This document shows positions 24,407 through 33,480 of a stretch of 64,000 nucleotides of DNA, one piece after another. The stretch spans positions 6,338 to 70,337 of the forward strand of contig DATMEB010000135.1 in the NCBI GenBank assembly GCA_035557095.1, read 5' to 3'. Position 1 is the first letter of the stretch; each line of letters starts with the position of its first letter. This stretch comes from JALZDI01 sp035557095. GTDB lineage: Bacteria; Actinomycetota; Actinomycetes; Propionibacteriales; Nocardioidaceae. Under the pieces are notes generated by a model. The model did no database searches, was not told the origin of the DNA, and saw nothing but the letters and a program-made list of their open reading frames with translations. Both the position numbers and the translations under genes were made by a program.

Positions 24407-25834
24407 ATGACCGCATCGACCACCGGCCGGACCCTGCACGGCCAGGAGGAGGCGGCCGACGTCTTCGTCGTGTTCGGGATCACCGGCGACCTGGCCAAGG
24501 TCATGACCTTCCGGTCGCTGTACCGGCTGGAGAAGCGCGGACTGCTGAACTGCCCGGTCGTCGGGGTCGCCGTCGAGGACTGGGAGGTCGACGCCCTCAT
24601 CGCCCGGGCACGCGAGTCGATCATCGCGTGCGGGGAGAAGCTCGACGAGGCGGTGTTCGAGCGGTTCGCGCAGCGACTGTCCTACGTGCCTGGCGACTTC
24701 GCCCAGGCCGACACGTACCAGCGCGTGGCCGACGCCATCAAGAACGCCGAGCACCCCGTGTTCTACCTGGAGATCCCGCCGTCGCTGTTCGGCACCGTCG
24801 TGAAGGGGATCGCCGAGGCCGGGCTCACCCGAGGTGGCCGGGTCGTGGTGGAGAAGCCGTTCGGGCACGACCTGGCGTCGGCGCGGGCGCTCGCGGCCGA
24901 CCTGCACGAGTACGTCGACGAGTCGCGGCTGTGCCGGATCGACCACTACCTGGGCAAGATGGGGCTCGAGGAGATCCTGTACCTGCGGTTCGCCAACACG
25001 ATCATCGAGCCGCTGTGGAACCGCAACTACGTCTCCTGCGTGGAGATCACGATGGCCGAGAGCTTCGGCGTCGAGGACCGGGGGCACTTCTACGACCCCG
25101 TCGGCGCACTGCGCGACGTCGTGGTCAACCACCTCATGCAGGTCGTCTCGGCCGCGGCGATGGAGCCGCCGGGCGGGCGCGGCCGGGACGCGCTCGCGCA
25201 GGCGGAGCTCACCGTGCTGGGTTCGATCGCCGAGGCCGACCCGGCGGCGTACGTGCGCGGTCAGTACGACGGCTACCGGTCCATCGACGGCGTCGCTGCC
25301 GACTCGTCGACCGAGACCTTTGCGGCCATGCGGCTGGAGATCGACAACTGGCGCTGGTCCGGCGTTCCGTTCTACATCCGGACCGGCAAGCGCCTGCCGA
25401 TGACGCAGACCGAGCTGCGGGTCGTGTTCCGCGAGCCGCCGCCGGTGGCGTACGCGTTCGGGGCCGCGCCCGGCCGGTCCCCGGTTCCCGACCAGCTCGT
25501 GGTCCGGCTCGATCCGAACACCGGGCTTCGGCTGGTGGCGGACGCGCACCGCGCCGACGCCGACGGTCCGGGCGAGGTCACGCTGGACATGGAGTTCGCG
25601 CAGGAGGGCGGCGAGGGGCCCACGCCCTACGAGGTGCTGCTGCAGGCGGCGATGACCGGTGAGACGAGCCGCTTCAAGCGTCAGGACGTGGTCGAGGAGT
25701 GCTGGCGCGTCATGGAGCCGCTGCTCGACGCGCCCCCACCGGTGCACCGCTACAAGCCGGGCACCTGGGGCCCGCCGGAGGCCGCGGGCCTGGTCGAGGG
25801 CACCGGTGGCTGGCACGGCCCCTGGCTGGACTAG
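24407..25834 (+). CDS. zwf: Glucose-6-phosphate dehydrogenase
   Basis: Oxidises glucose-6-phosphate to 6-phosphogluconolactone, supplying reduced nicotinamide cofactor. 475 residues. The coenzyme site is VFGITGDLAK near 22-31 and the active-site signature RIDHYLGK near 182-189, with EKPFGHDL before it. ATG 24407 is preferred (GGAGG six nt upstream) over ATG 24359. It is not accompanied by tal, tkt, gnd or opcA, so it is likely an additional, stress- or redox-linked copy rather than the main pentose-phosphate operon copy. Confidence 0.94.
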   Translation: MTASTTGRTLHGQEEAADVFVVFGITGDLAKVMTFRSLYRLEKRGLLNCPVVGVAVEDWEVDALIARARESIIACGEKLDEAVFERFAQRLSYVPGDFAQADTYQRVADAIKNAEHPVFYLEIPPSLFGTVVKGIAEAGLTRGGRVVVEKPFGHDLASARALAADLHEYVDESRLCRIDHYLGKMGLEEILYLRFANTIIEPLWNRNYVSCVEITMAESFGVEDRGHFYDPVGALRDVVVNHLMQVVSAAAMEPPGGRGRDALAQAELTVLGSIAEADPAAYVRGQYDGYRSIDGVAADSSTETFAAMRLEIDNWRWSGVPFYIRTGKRLPMTQTELRVVFREPPPVAYAFGAAPGRSPVPDQLVVRLDPNTGLRLVADAHRADADGPGEVTLDMEFAQEGGEGPTPYEVLLQAAMTGETSRFKRQDVVEECWRVMEPLLDAPPPVHRYKPGTWGPPEAAGLVEGTGGWHGPWLD

Positions 25835-25894
25835 GACGGCTCGGGCTCTTGGACTGGGCCCGCCCGCCCGCGCGCACCGCACTCAGCGCCGGCG

Positions 25895-26974
25895 TCACCC
25901 CGGGCGGACCACCGGCGGACTCGCCGGCGGTGGCTCGCCGGATGGCGAGGCCGGCTCGCCCGCACCATGCGTGCGAGTCGGCGGCTGCTCCGCCGGTGGG
26001 CTGAGACGGCGGCGGAACACCACGTAGGCCCACCCTTGGTACAGCAGCACAAGTGGCATGAAGATCGCGGCGGTGACGGTCATGACCTGCAGCGCGTAGT
26101 CGCCGGAGGCGGTGTTCTGCACGGTCAGGTTGAAGGCCGCGCTCGTGCTCGACACCAGCACGTTCGGGTAGAGCGCCGCGAACAGCGACCCCACGCTCGC
26201 GGTCATCGCGAGCGCGGTCGCGGCGAAGGTGAGCCCGTCGCGTCTGCCCAGCATCGCCAGCGAGGCGACTACGAGGACGGGTGCGGCGACCAGGGCCGTC
26301 AGGGCGAGCGGGTCGACGTCTGCCAGCCGGGTCGTCCAGACCACGAAGACCACGAGCGCGGCGAGGGCCAGCACGCCGGCCACCCGTCCGAGACGCAGTG
26401 CGCGGGCGCGCAGCCCGGCCGTCGTACGCAGCGCCAGGAACGTGGCGCCGTGCAGCAGGCACAGCAGCACCAGCGTCAGCGCGGTCCACAGCCCGAAGGG
26501 TGTGAAGAGGTCCAGGAACGACCCGGTGTACTCCTGGTTCCGGTCGACCGGCAGGCCGGCCAGAAGGTCGCCCAGCGCGATGCCGATCACCAGCGGCGCG
26601 AGCAGGCTGCCGATCGTGAGCGTGCCGCTCCACGTGTGCCGCCAGCGGGGTACGTCTACCTTGCCGCGAAACTCGAACGAGACGCCACGCATGATCAGAG
26701 CCATCAGCAGGAGGACGATCGCGAGGTAGCTTGCGGAGAACCACGTCGCGTACCAGTCGGGGAACGCCGCGAAGATGCCCGCGCCGCCCACGACCAGCCA
26801 CACCTCGTTGCCGTCCCAGAACGGGCCGATGGTGTTGATGGCGACGCGACGTTCGTCCTCGTTGCGGCCGACGAGCCGGTGCAGCGCGCCCACGCCGAAG
26901 TCGAACCCCTCGAGCACGAAGAAGCCGGTCCACAGCACCGCCACGATCCCGAACCACAGGTCCGGCAGGGTCAT
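25895..26974 (-). CDS. cydB: Cytochrome bd ubiquinol oxidase subunit II
   Basis: Membrane subunit of the high-affinity bd-type terminal oxidase. 359 residues with about eight to nine transmembrane segments. Signature features are LEGFDFGVGALHRLVGRNEDERR at the start and GPFWDGNEVWLVVGGAGIF near 52. The C-terminus is a Pro-rich tail (SPPAEQPPTRTHGAGEP). The ATG follows GGGAGG and lies 12 nt after cydA. Confidence 0.95.
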   Translation of the reverse strand: MTLPDLWFGIVAVLWTGFFVLEGFDFGVGALHRLVGRNEDERRVAINTIGPFWDGNEVWLVVGGAGIFAAFPDWYATWFSASYLAIVLLLMALIMRGVSFEFRGKVDVPRWRHTWSGTLTIGSLLAPLVIGIALGDLLAGLPVDRNQEYTGSFLDLFTPFGLWTALTLVLLCLLHGATFLALRTTAGLRARALRLGRVAGVLALAALVVFVVWTTRLADVDPLALTALVAAPVLVVASLAMLGRRDGLTFAATALAMTASVGSLFAALYPNVLVSSTSAAFNLTVQNTASGDYALQVMTVTAAIFMPLVLLYQGWAYVVFRRRLSPPAEQPPTRTHGAGEPASPSGEPPPASPPVVRPG

Positions 26975-26986
26975 CTCCGTCCTCCC

Positions 26987-28390
26987 TCAGTAGGCCAGGG
27001 CCGGCGTGCCCGCGCCCGCCCCTTCTTCATCGGGTGGAGTCTCGTCGGGTGGGGCCGGGTCGAGCTCGCGGCGCGCGTAGCGCAGCATCAGGAACGCGTC
27101 GACGAACCCGAGCGCGGCGTACAGCACCAGGAACACGGCCAGGCTGATCGCGACCTCGACCGTGCTCACCGAGGTGGACACGCCGTCGGCGGTCGTCATC
27201 AACCCCTGCACCAGCCACGGCTGGCGGCCGTTCTCGGTCAGCATCCAGCCGGCGGTGTTCATCAGGAACGGCGTGACCACCGCCCATGACGCGACCACCA
27301 GGAACACCCGGGACGTGGCCAGCTTCCGGCGGTAGGCCAGCCAGATCCCCCAGAGCGCGAGCAGCGACACGGCCGAGCCGAGGTAGGCCATCACCCGCAT
27401 CGACCAGTACTGGACGAAGACGTTGGGGACGTAGTCGCCCGGCCCGTACTGCTGCTGGTAGCGGTTCTGCACGGAGTCCATGCCCTCGACCCGGCCGTTC
27501 CAGGTGCCGGTCGCCAGCAGCGACAGCAGGTGCGGCACCTCGATGAGCTGCGTGGGTGTGCGGTCGTCGTTGCCGCCGCCGATCTGGAACAGCGAGAACG
27601 AGCACGGCTGGCAGGTCGTCCACTGCGCCTCGGCGGCGGCGATCTTCATCGGCTGGTAGCGGGCCTCCTCCACCCCGAGCCTGCTGCCGACCATGAGCGC
27701 GAGCACCGAGACCGGCAGCAGCACGACGAGCGAGAGGGTCGCGGAGGTGCGGAACAGCGCGGCCTTCCGGCGCAGCTGCCAGGCTGAGACCGCGAGCATC
27801 ACCATCGCCCCGGTGAGCAGGGACGCCAGGATCACGTGCACGTAGGCCCACACGAAGATCGTGTTGGTGAACATGTCGCCGATCGAGCTCAGCTGCGGTC
27901 GGCCGCTCTCCGGGTCGGTGGTGTAGCCCACCGGGTGCTGCATCCACGAGTTCGCGGCCATGATGAACGCCGCCGACAGCGCCGCCCCGAAAGCGACCAG
28001 CCAGACGGTCAGCAGGTGCACGCGGCGGGGGAGGACGTTCCAGCCGAACACCCACAGCCCCAGGAACGTCGACTCGAGGAAGAACGCCGCCAGACCCTCC
28101 ATCGCCAGCGGCGCACCGAAGACGTCGCCGACGAAGCGCGAGTACGCCGACCAGTTCATGCCGAACTGGAACTCCTGGACCAGGCCGGTGACGACGCCGA
28201 CCGCGACGTTGATCAGCAGCAACGTGCCGAAGAACCGCGTGAGCCGCTTGTGGTCGGGGTTCCCGGACCGGAACCACTTTGTGTGGAGCACGGCGACCAG
28301 GAACGCGAGACCGATCGTGAGGGGGACGAACAGGAAGTGGTAGATGCTCGTGGCGGCGAACTGCGACCGCGCCAGGTCGAGTGCGTCCAC
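26987..28390 (-). CDS. cydA: Cytochrome bd ubiquinol oxidase subunit I
   Basis: Haem-bearing quinol-oxidising subunit; reduces O2 to water with high affinity. 467 residues. The N-terminal ATSIYHFLFVPLTIGLAF holds a haem-ligand histidine. WAYVHVILASLLTGAMV carries a second conserved histidine, and ENGRQPWLVQGLMTT matches the GRQPW quinol-site motif. The Q-loop is short, as in most actinobacteria. GTG 28390 (ten nt after a GGGAGG run) starts at the conserved (M)DALDLARSQF. The palindrome at 28470-28486 is 80 nt upstream, between cydC and cydA. Confidence 0.95.
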   Translation of the reverse strand: MDALDLARSQFAATSIYHFLFVPLTIGLAFLVAVLHTKWFRSGNPDHKRLTRFFGTLLLINVAVGVVTGLVQEFQFGMNWSAYSRFVGDVFGAPLAMEGLAAFFLESTFLGLWVFGWNVLPRRVHLLTVWLVAFGAALSAAFIMAANSWMQHPVGYTTDPESGRPQLSSIGDMFTNTIFVWAYVHVILASLLTGAMVMLAVSAWQLRRKAALFRTSATLSLVVLLPVSVLALMVGSRLGVEEARYQPMKIAAAEAQWTTCQPCSFSLFQIGGGNDDRTPTQLIEVPHLLSLLATGTWNGRVEGMDSVQNRYQQQYGPGDYVPNVFVQYWSMRVMAYLGSAVSLLALWGIWLAYRRKLATSRVFLVVASWAVVTPFLMNTAGWMLTENGRQPWLVQGLMTTADGVSTSVSTVEVAISLAVFLVLYAALGFVDAFLMLRYARRELDPAPPDETPPDEEGAGAGTPALAY

Positions 28391-28469
28391 GACGCCACCA
28401 CCCCCTCCCGCGCGTGCTCCGTCCCGCCTGGCTCGTGTCCCAGCCTCGTGCGGACGCCTCCGGGCGGCG

Positions 28470-28486
28470 TCATCCGCCCGGGATGA
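28470..28486. promoter_or_regulatory. Shared palindrome, copy 5 (cydA)
   Basis: TCATCC-GCCCG-GGATGA, perfect arms, 80 nt upstream of cydA and 3 nt beyond the cydC stop. It overlaps a hairpin CGGGCGG-CGTCAT-CCGCCCG (28461-28480) that could end cydDC transcription, so this short gap may hold both a terminator and a cydAB control site. Confidence 0.65.
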
Positions 28487-28488
28487 GA

Positions 28489-30234
28489 TCAGGCCGGCGT
28501 GCGTTCCGGTGTCGTACCGCCGGCGAGCAGGTCCACCTCCCGTTCCCGGTGCCACAGGCGCGGGTACACCCGCCCGGTCGCCATCAGGCCGGCGTGCGTG
28601 CCGCGTTCGACCACCCTCCCGGCGTCGAGGACGACGATCTCGTCCACGTCCTCCAGCCCACGGAGGCGATGGGTGACGATCAGCGTCGTACGCCCGGCGG
28701 TGGCGTCGAGCAGGTCCGCGGTCAGTGCGTCAGCGGCCTGCGTGTCGAGGTGCTCGGTGGGCTCGTCGAGTACGAGAACGGGGAAGTCGGCCAGCAGGGC
28801 GCGTGCCAGCGCGAGTCGCTGCCGCTGGCCGCCGGACAGGCGGTTGGCCCGTTCGCCCACGCGGGTGCGCAGCCCCGCGGGCAGAGCGTCGACCCAGTCG
28901 CCGAGGCGCGCCGCGTCCAGCGCCGCGCGCATCTGCTCGCGGTCGGCGTCGGGCCGCGCGACGGCGAGGTTGTCCGCGACGGTGCTGTCGAACAGGTGCG
29001 AGTCCTGCGCGCACAGGCCGACCACCCGCCGGACGTCGGCGGCCCGCATGTGCTGCAGCGGCACGCCGCTCAGCGTCGCCTCTCCGGAGGCCGGCTCGAG
29101 GAAGCGCACCAGTGCGGCGGCCAGCGTCGACTTGCCCGAGCCGCTCGGACCGACCACCGCGACCCGGCGACCGGGCTCGAGGTCGAGGTCGACGCCGTCG
29201 AGTGCGAGCGGGCCGTCGGGGCCGTACCGGACCGACAGACCCCGCAGCCGCACGCCGTACGGGCCCAGCGGCAGCGCGACCGGGTGCCGGGGCTCGCCCA
29301 CCGGCAGCGGCGCGTCGTCCACTGCCCGGATCCGCGCGAGCTGCGGCCGGACCCGCTCGGCGGTGGCAGCCGCCTCGGGAAGCGTGCTCAGGAGCTCGGC
29401 GGCAGCCATCGGCACCAGGACCACGACGGCCAGCAGGACGCCGGGCAGATCCCCGTCGGCGACCGCGGCGACCGCGACGACGGCGACTGCCCACAGCGCG
29501 ATGCCGCCGAGCGCGGTGGTGAGCGCGGAGGCCAGGCCGGAGGTACGCGCGGCCGCCCGGCTGATCCGGGTCAGCTCGGCATCGGCCGCGTCTACCCGCT
29601 GCAGCTGGGCGTCCACGGCGCCGAAGGCGACCAGGTCCTGGGCGCCGTGCAGCAGGTCCACCACCGCCGTGGACAGCTCGGCCCGTACCGCGGCGTACCG
29701 CGCCTCCCGGCGCCGCACCAGCCGCCGGGCGACAGCGGGTACGAGCGTGCCGCTGAACACCAGTGACAGGAACACCAGGACGCCGGCTGCCGGAAGCAGC
29801 CAGGCCAGGAAGGCGACGGTGACACCGCCGGCGACGACCGCCACGGCGAACGGCTGTACGACGCGCAGCAGCCGGTCCTGGACGCTGTCCACGTCGTCGA
29901 CGAGCCGGGTGAGCAGGTCGCCGCTGCGGAACGCGGGCAGCCCCATCGGGGCCAGCTGCTCCAGTCGGCCGAAGCTGCTGGTCCGCTGCTCGGCGAGTGC
30001 GCGCAGCGCCGTGTCGTGGCCGACGAGGCGGTCGGCGTACCGGAGCACCCCGCGGGCGATGCCGAAGAAGCGGACGCCGGCGACGGCAAGCCCCAGGGCT
30101 GCGACGTTGGGCTGCTCCGACGCGCGGACGACCAGCCAGCTCGCCGTCGCGAGCAGGCCGATGCCGGCCAGGGTCGCGCCGGCACCCAGCGCGGTCGCCG
30201 CGGCCAGCCGCGGACCGTGCCGGCCCGCGCTCAT
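28489..30234 (-). CDS. cydC: Thiol reductant ABC exporter subunit CydC
   Basis: Half of the CydDC ABC exporter that moves cysteine/glutathione-type thiols and is needed to assemble bd oxidase. 581 residues: transmembrane domain about 1-320, then an ATPase with Walker A GPSGSGKST, signature RLSGGQRQRLALARALL and Walker B LVLDEPTEHLD. Its ATG overlaps the cydD stop by 4 nt. Confidence 0.93.
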   Translation of the reverse strand: MSAGRHGPRLAAATALGAGATLAGIGLLATASWLVVRASEQPNVAALGLAVAGVRFFGIARGVLRYADRLVGHDTALRALAEQRTSSFGRLEQLAPMGLPAFRSGDLLTRLVDDVDSVQDRLLRVVQPFAVAVVAGGVTVAFLAWLLPAAGVLVFLSLVFSGTLVPAVARRLVRRREARYAAVRAELSTAVVDLLHGAQDLVAFGAVDAQLQRVDAADAELTRISRAAARTSGLASALTTALGGIALWAVAVVAVAAVADGDLPGVLLAVVVLVPMAAAELLSTLPEAAATAERVRPQLARIRAVDDAPLPVGEPRHPVALPLGPYGVRLRGLSVRYGPDGPLALDGVDLDLEPGRRVAVVGPSGSGKSTLAAALVRFLEPASGEATLSGVPLQHMRAADVRRVVGLCAQDSHLFDSTVADNLAVARPDADREQMRAALDAARLGDWVDALPAGLRTRVGERANRLSGGQRQRLALARALLADFPVLVLDEPTEHLDTQAADALTADLLDATAGRTTLIVTHRLRGLEDVDEIVVLDAGRVVERGTHAGLMATGRVYPRLWHREREVDLLAGGTTPERTPA

Positions 30235-31904
30235 GGCTGCACCTCTGCGGCCCGTGCGACCGTGCGGTCCAGCCGCACCACCTGGTCGGCGAGGGAGACC
30301 AGCGAGGGGCGGTGCGCCGCGATCACCACGGTGCGTCCGGCGACCCTGCGCCTCACCGCGGCGAGCACGGCCTCCTCGGTGTCGCCGTCGAGGTTCGCGG
30401 TCGGCTCGTCGAGCAGCAGGACGGGAGCGTCCAGCACGAACGCGCGGGCGAGTGCCAGGCGCTGTCGTTCACCCGCGGACAGGCCGAAGCCACGCTCACC
30501 CACCGGTGTCTCGAGCCCGCGCGGCAGCCGGTCGACCAGGGCGCCGAGGCCGGCGTCGTGCACCGCCTGCTCGACCTGGTCAACGGTCGCGTCGGGCCGT
30601 CCGAGCGCGACGTTGTCGAGCAGGCTGGTGGCGAACAGGTGGGGACGCTGCGGCACCCATGCGACCCGCCTGCGCCACGTCGCCGGGTCGAGCGTCGCGA
30701 GATCGACGTCGTCGACGGTGACCCGGCCAGCGTCGACCGGAAGCAGACCCATCAGCACCTGCAGCACCGCGGACTTGCCGCAGCCGCTGGGACCGGTGAG
30801 CGCGACGACGCTTCCTGCCGGCACCCGCAGGCTGATGCGGTCGAGTGCAGGCCCGCTCCTGCCCGGGAAGCGCACGGTGACGCCGTCGAGCCCGAGCTCG
30901 GGCGCATCCGCTTCGGGCATAGCGGCGACGCCGTCGCTGGCCGCGGGTGGCAGCGCCGTGTCCAGGACCTCGAACACCTTGGTTGCGGCGGCGACGCCGT
31001 CGGCGCTGCTGTGGAACTGTGCACCGAGCCTTCGCAGCGGCAGGTACGCCTCGGGCGCGAGCACGAGCACGAACAGCCCGGTCGACAGTGCCAGGTCGCC
31101 GGCCACGAGGCGCAGGCCGACCGCCACCGCCACCACGGCGACCGAGAGCGACGCCAGCAGCTCGAGCACGAGCGAGGAGAGGAACGCCACGCGCAACGTG
31201 CCCATGGTCTCCCGGCGCAGCGTGTCGGTGACCTGCCCGACCTCGCGGACCCGCGCCGCACTCCGGCCGAAGACCTTGAGTGTGCCCAGCCCCTCGACGC
31301 TGTCCAGGAAGTGCGCGCCCAGTCGCTGCAGCGCGGAGAGGCGCCGTGCGGTGAGCTTCTTCGTGCCGATGCCCACCAGGGCCATGAACAGCGGGACCAG
31401 GGGGAGTGTGACTCCCATGATGACGGCCGAGAGCGGGTCCTGGACCGCGACCACGGCCACGACCGCGGTCGGCACGACGAAGGCCAGGACGAGGCTCGGC
31501 AGGTAGCGGGCGAAGTACGCGTCCAGGGCGTCGAGGCCGCGCGTGGCCAGCGTCTCCAGCTGCGCGGTGCGCCGGCCGGCGAGCCAGTGCGGTCCGAGTC
31601 GCATCGCGTGGCCGAGGAAGGCGCGCCGCAGGTCGGACTTCGTGCGGGCCGACGACCGGTGGGCAGCGACCTCGACGGCCCAGGCCAGCCCGGCCCGCAC
31701 CAGTACGACGCCCAGCAGCCCTGCCAGCGGGACGACCAGCTCGAGCGGTCCGAGCCGCTCGGTGAAGGAGGTGCTGACCAGCCCGGCCAGCAACCACGCC
31801 TGCAGTAGCACGGCGACGGCGGTGAGCGCGCCGAGGACGACCGACAGCGCGACGAACACCCGCGCCGGTCGTGCCTGCGTGCCGAGGCGTCGCTCAACCG
31901 ACAT
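30231..31904 (-). CDS. cydD: Thiol reductant ABC exporter subunit CydD
   Basis: Partner half-transporter of CydC, 557 residues. The N-terminal six-helix domain spans to about 310. The ATPase has Walker A GPSGCGKS, a non-canonical signature GLSAGERQRLALARAF and Walker B VLLLDEPTANLD. ATG 31904 (MSVERRLGTQARPARV) is chosen over ATG 31922 because of GTGGGG before it and the smaller overlap with the preceding gene (11 versus 29 nt). Order on the minus strand is DUF2254-cydD-cydC-cydA-cydB, with cydDC upstream of cydAB. Confidence 0.92.
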   Translation of the reverse strand: MSVERRLGTQARPARVFVALSVVLGALTAVAVLLQAWLLAGLVSTSFTERLGPLELVVPLAGLLGVVLVRAGLAWAVEVAAHRSSARTKSDLRRAFLGHAMRLGPHWLAGRRTAQLETLATRGLDALDAYFARYLPSLVLAFVVPTAVVAVVAVQDPLSAVIMGVTLPLVPLFMALVGIGTKKLTARRLSALQRLGAHFLDSVEGLGTLKVFGRSAARVREVGQVTDTLRRETMGTLRVAFLSSLVLELLASLSVAVVAVAVGLRLVAGDLALSTGLFVLVLAPEAYLPLRRLGAQFHSSADGVAAATKVFEVLDTALPPAASDGVAAMPEADAPELGLDGVTVRFPGRSGPALDRISLRVPAGSVVALTGPSGCGKSAVLQVLMGLLPVDAGRVTVDDVDLATLDPATWRRRVAWVPQRPHLFATSLLDNVALGRPDATVDQVEQAVHDAGLGALVDRLPRGLETPVGERGFGLSAGERQRLALARAFVLDAPVLLLDEPTANLDGDTEEAVLAAVRRRVAGRTVVIAAHRPSLVSLADQVVRLDRTVARAAEVQP

Positions 31905-33204
31905 GCGAGGCCCCACCGGCATGCGATGATCCCGGCAGGACCGACGCTCCGCCCAGGCCCTGCGGGTCGCGAGCTAGGGCGAACGCCCGATCCTGCGGGT
32001 CGGCGATGCTCAGCGCCACCGACCGGTGCAGCGCCGCGAGCTGCTGCTCGACCTCCGGCTGCTGCTCCGGCGGTACGGCCGCGCGCAGATCCTCGAGCAT
32101 CGCGCGCAGGCGGCGGGTGATCTGCACCGACGTGCAGCCGTAGCGGCGGATCTCGGTGGCGGCGAGGTCGAGGTAGTCGCACCAGCTGCGCCTGGGGAAC
32201 GCCAGCCGAACCCTGCCCTGCGCGTCGGTGAGCACGTTCACGCCGTACTGCTGCGCGCGGCCCAGTGCCAGCAGCAGTCCGCCGATGTGGTCGACCACCT
32301 GGGTCGCCGACGTCGGGTCGTTGACCGCGGGCGACAGCGCACGGATCGCGACGTCGACCATGACCCGCAGCGCGAAGGCCGGGTCCTGGTCGAGGGTGCG
32401 CTCGCGCCCCAGGGCGAACATGCCGCGCAGGTGACGCTCGTCTGCGCCCGTCGGGTTGCCGTACACCTCGACCAGCACGCTGCCGTTGGTGACGAAGTCG
32501 CCGACCGCACACGGCGTGACGCACACCAGGTCGCGTGCGGCCGCAATCCGCACGATCCCCGCGAGCTTGACGGCCTGTAGCGACCCGGACCGCCGGGCCA
32601 GCACCCGGGCGGCCGGCTCGGTGCCGACGGGCGGGGCGTCGACCGGCGGCGTCTGCGCATGAGCGTGGTGCTGGGCGCGGAGCACCACCTCGATGCCCGC
32701 TCTGGCCATAATCGCGGCGACCGAGACCGGTCGCAGCGTGTGCACGAACCGGTCGAGGTAGACCAGCAGGAGCACGAGGTCGATCGCCACCGCAGAGCCG
32801 GCCAGGGAGACGCCGAGATGGGGCACGGAGTTCGGCGACACGCTGCCCAGCAGCGTGAACGAGAACGTGAAGGTCGCGACGAAGCCACCGAGCACGACCT
32901 TCTGCAGCCGGTCGCGGTACCAGATCCGCATGAACCGGGGAGACAGCGACCCGGTGGCCATCTGCACGACCAGCACGCCGATCGTGACCACGAACCCGAG
33001 CAGCCCCACCATGGCACCGGAGACGGCGGACAGGATCGTGCTCGCGGTCGACTCCGAGTAGGAGAAGGACTCGGGCAGCCGAAGGTTGTCCTCTGCCGCG
33101 ATGCTGGCCCGGGCGATCAGCACGCCGGCCACTCCGCCGAGCAGGGGCACGATCCACAGGCTCTGTCGGACGTACTGCCGGATGCCGAAGAACGTCGACC
33201 ACAT
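31894..33204 (-). CDS. DUF2254 domain-containing membrane protein
   Basis: A 436-residue integral membrane protein. Four N-terminal helices (to about 150) include VSGAMVGLLGFVVTIGVLVVQMATGSLSPRFM, in pieces. A large soluble C-terminal domain has VDVAIRALSPAVNDPTSATQ and VRLAFPRRSWCDYLDLA, the DUF2254 hallmarks. Function unknown. It overlaps the start of cydD and so probably heads the cydDC operon. A weak, degenerate palindrome (GCACCC-GTGAC-CGATGC, 33368-33384) lies upstream. The 276 bp upstream hold no gene. Confidence 0.88.
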   Translation of the reverse strand: MWSTFFGIRQYVRQSLWIVPLLGGVAGVLIARASIAAEDNLRLPESFSYSESTASTILSAVSGAMVGLLGFVVTIGVLVVQMATGSLSPRFMRIWYRDRLQKVVLGGFVATFTFSFTLLGSVSPNSVPHLGVSLAGSAVAIDLVLLLVYLDRFVHTLRPVSVAAIMARAGIEVVLRAQHHAHAQTPPVDAPPVGTEPAARVLARRSGSLQAVKLAGIVRIAAARDLVCVTPCAVGDFVTNGSVLVEVYGNPTGADERHLRGMFALGRERTLDQDPAFALRVMVDVAIRALSPAVNDPTSATQVVDHIGGLLLALGRAQQYGVNVLTDAQGRVRLAFPRRSWCDYLDLAATEIRRYGCTSVQITRRLRAMLEDLRAAVPPEQQPEVEQQLAALHRSVALSIADPQDRAFALARDPQGLGGASVLPGSSHAGGASHVG

Positions 33205-33442
33205 CAGCGCACGCCATTGCCGGAAGCCGGCCGCCGGCGCCCAGTACCCCGGCCGGCAACGTCTGCCCTGCTGCGCGTCGCCCGGCGGGCACCCCGCGCC
33301 AACCGGCAGTCGCTCAGCGTCGTCACTCGACGATGCTGCGCATCGCCTCGCTCCTCCGTCTTGCGGTGCACCCGTGACCGATGCGAGAGCGCGCGAGCGC
33401 AGCGAGTGGGCGCACTGCGAGGGAACCGGAGGATGCCGCCCG

Positions 33443-33466
33443 ACGTCGCTCGCAAACGAGCAACGT
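33443..33466 (-). terminator. Hairpin downstream of DUF7144 copy 2
   Basis: ACGTCGCTCG and CGAGCAACGT are 10-bp arms with one mismatch and a CAAA loop, 15 nt beyond the DUF7144-2 stop. No T-tract. Likely end-of-transcript structure. Confidence 0.5.
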
Positions 33467-33480
33467 TGCCGGCCGGGGCA

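Noticed and set aside
21161..25882. A 1,573-codon open frame on the minus strand
   Set aside because: High-GC read-through: only 21161-22561 (NDH-2) shows protein-like motifs in this frame. The rest is antisense to zwf or out of frame with the GMC gene.
30752..33292. 846-codon minus-strand frame over cydD and DUF2254
   Set aside because: Out of frame with both recognisable proteins; composition is Arg/Ala/Gly noise.
33368..33384. GCACCC-GTGAC-CGATGC as a seventh regulon palindrome upstream of DUF2254-cydDC
   Set aside because: Spacing fits but several positions mismatch the consensus and the half-sites; kept out of the motif count.
33209..33480. Possible small gene in the gap between DUF2254 and DUF7144-2
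   Set aside because: Open frames here have no ribosome-binding site or recognisable composition; the region fits leader and terminator sequence.
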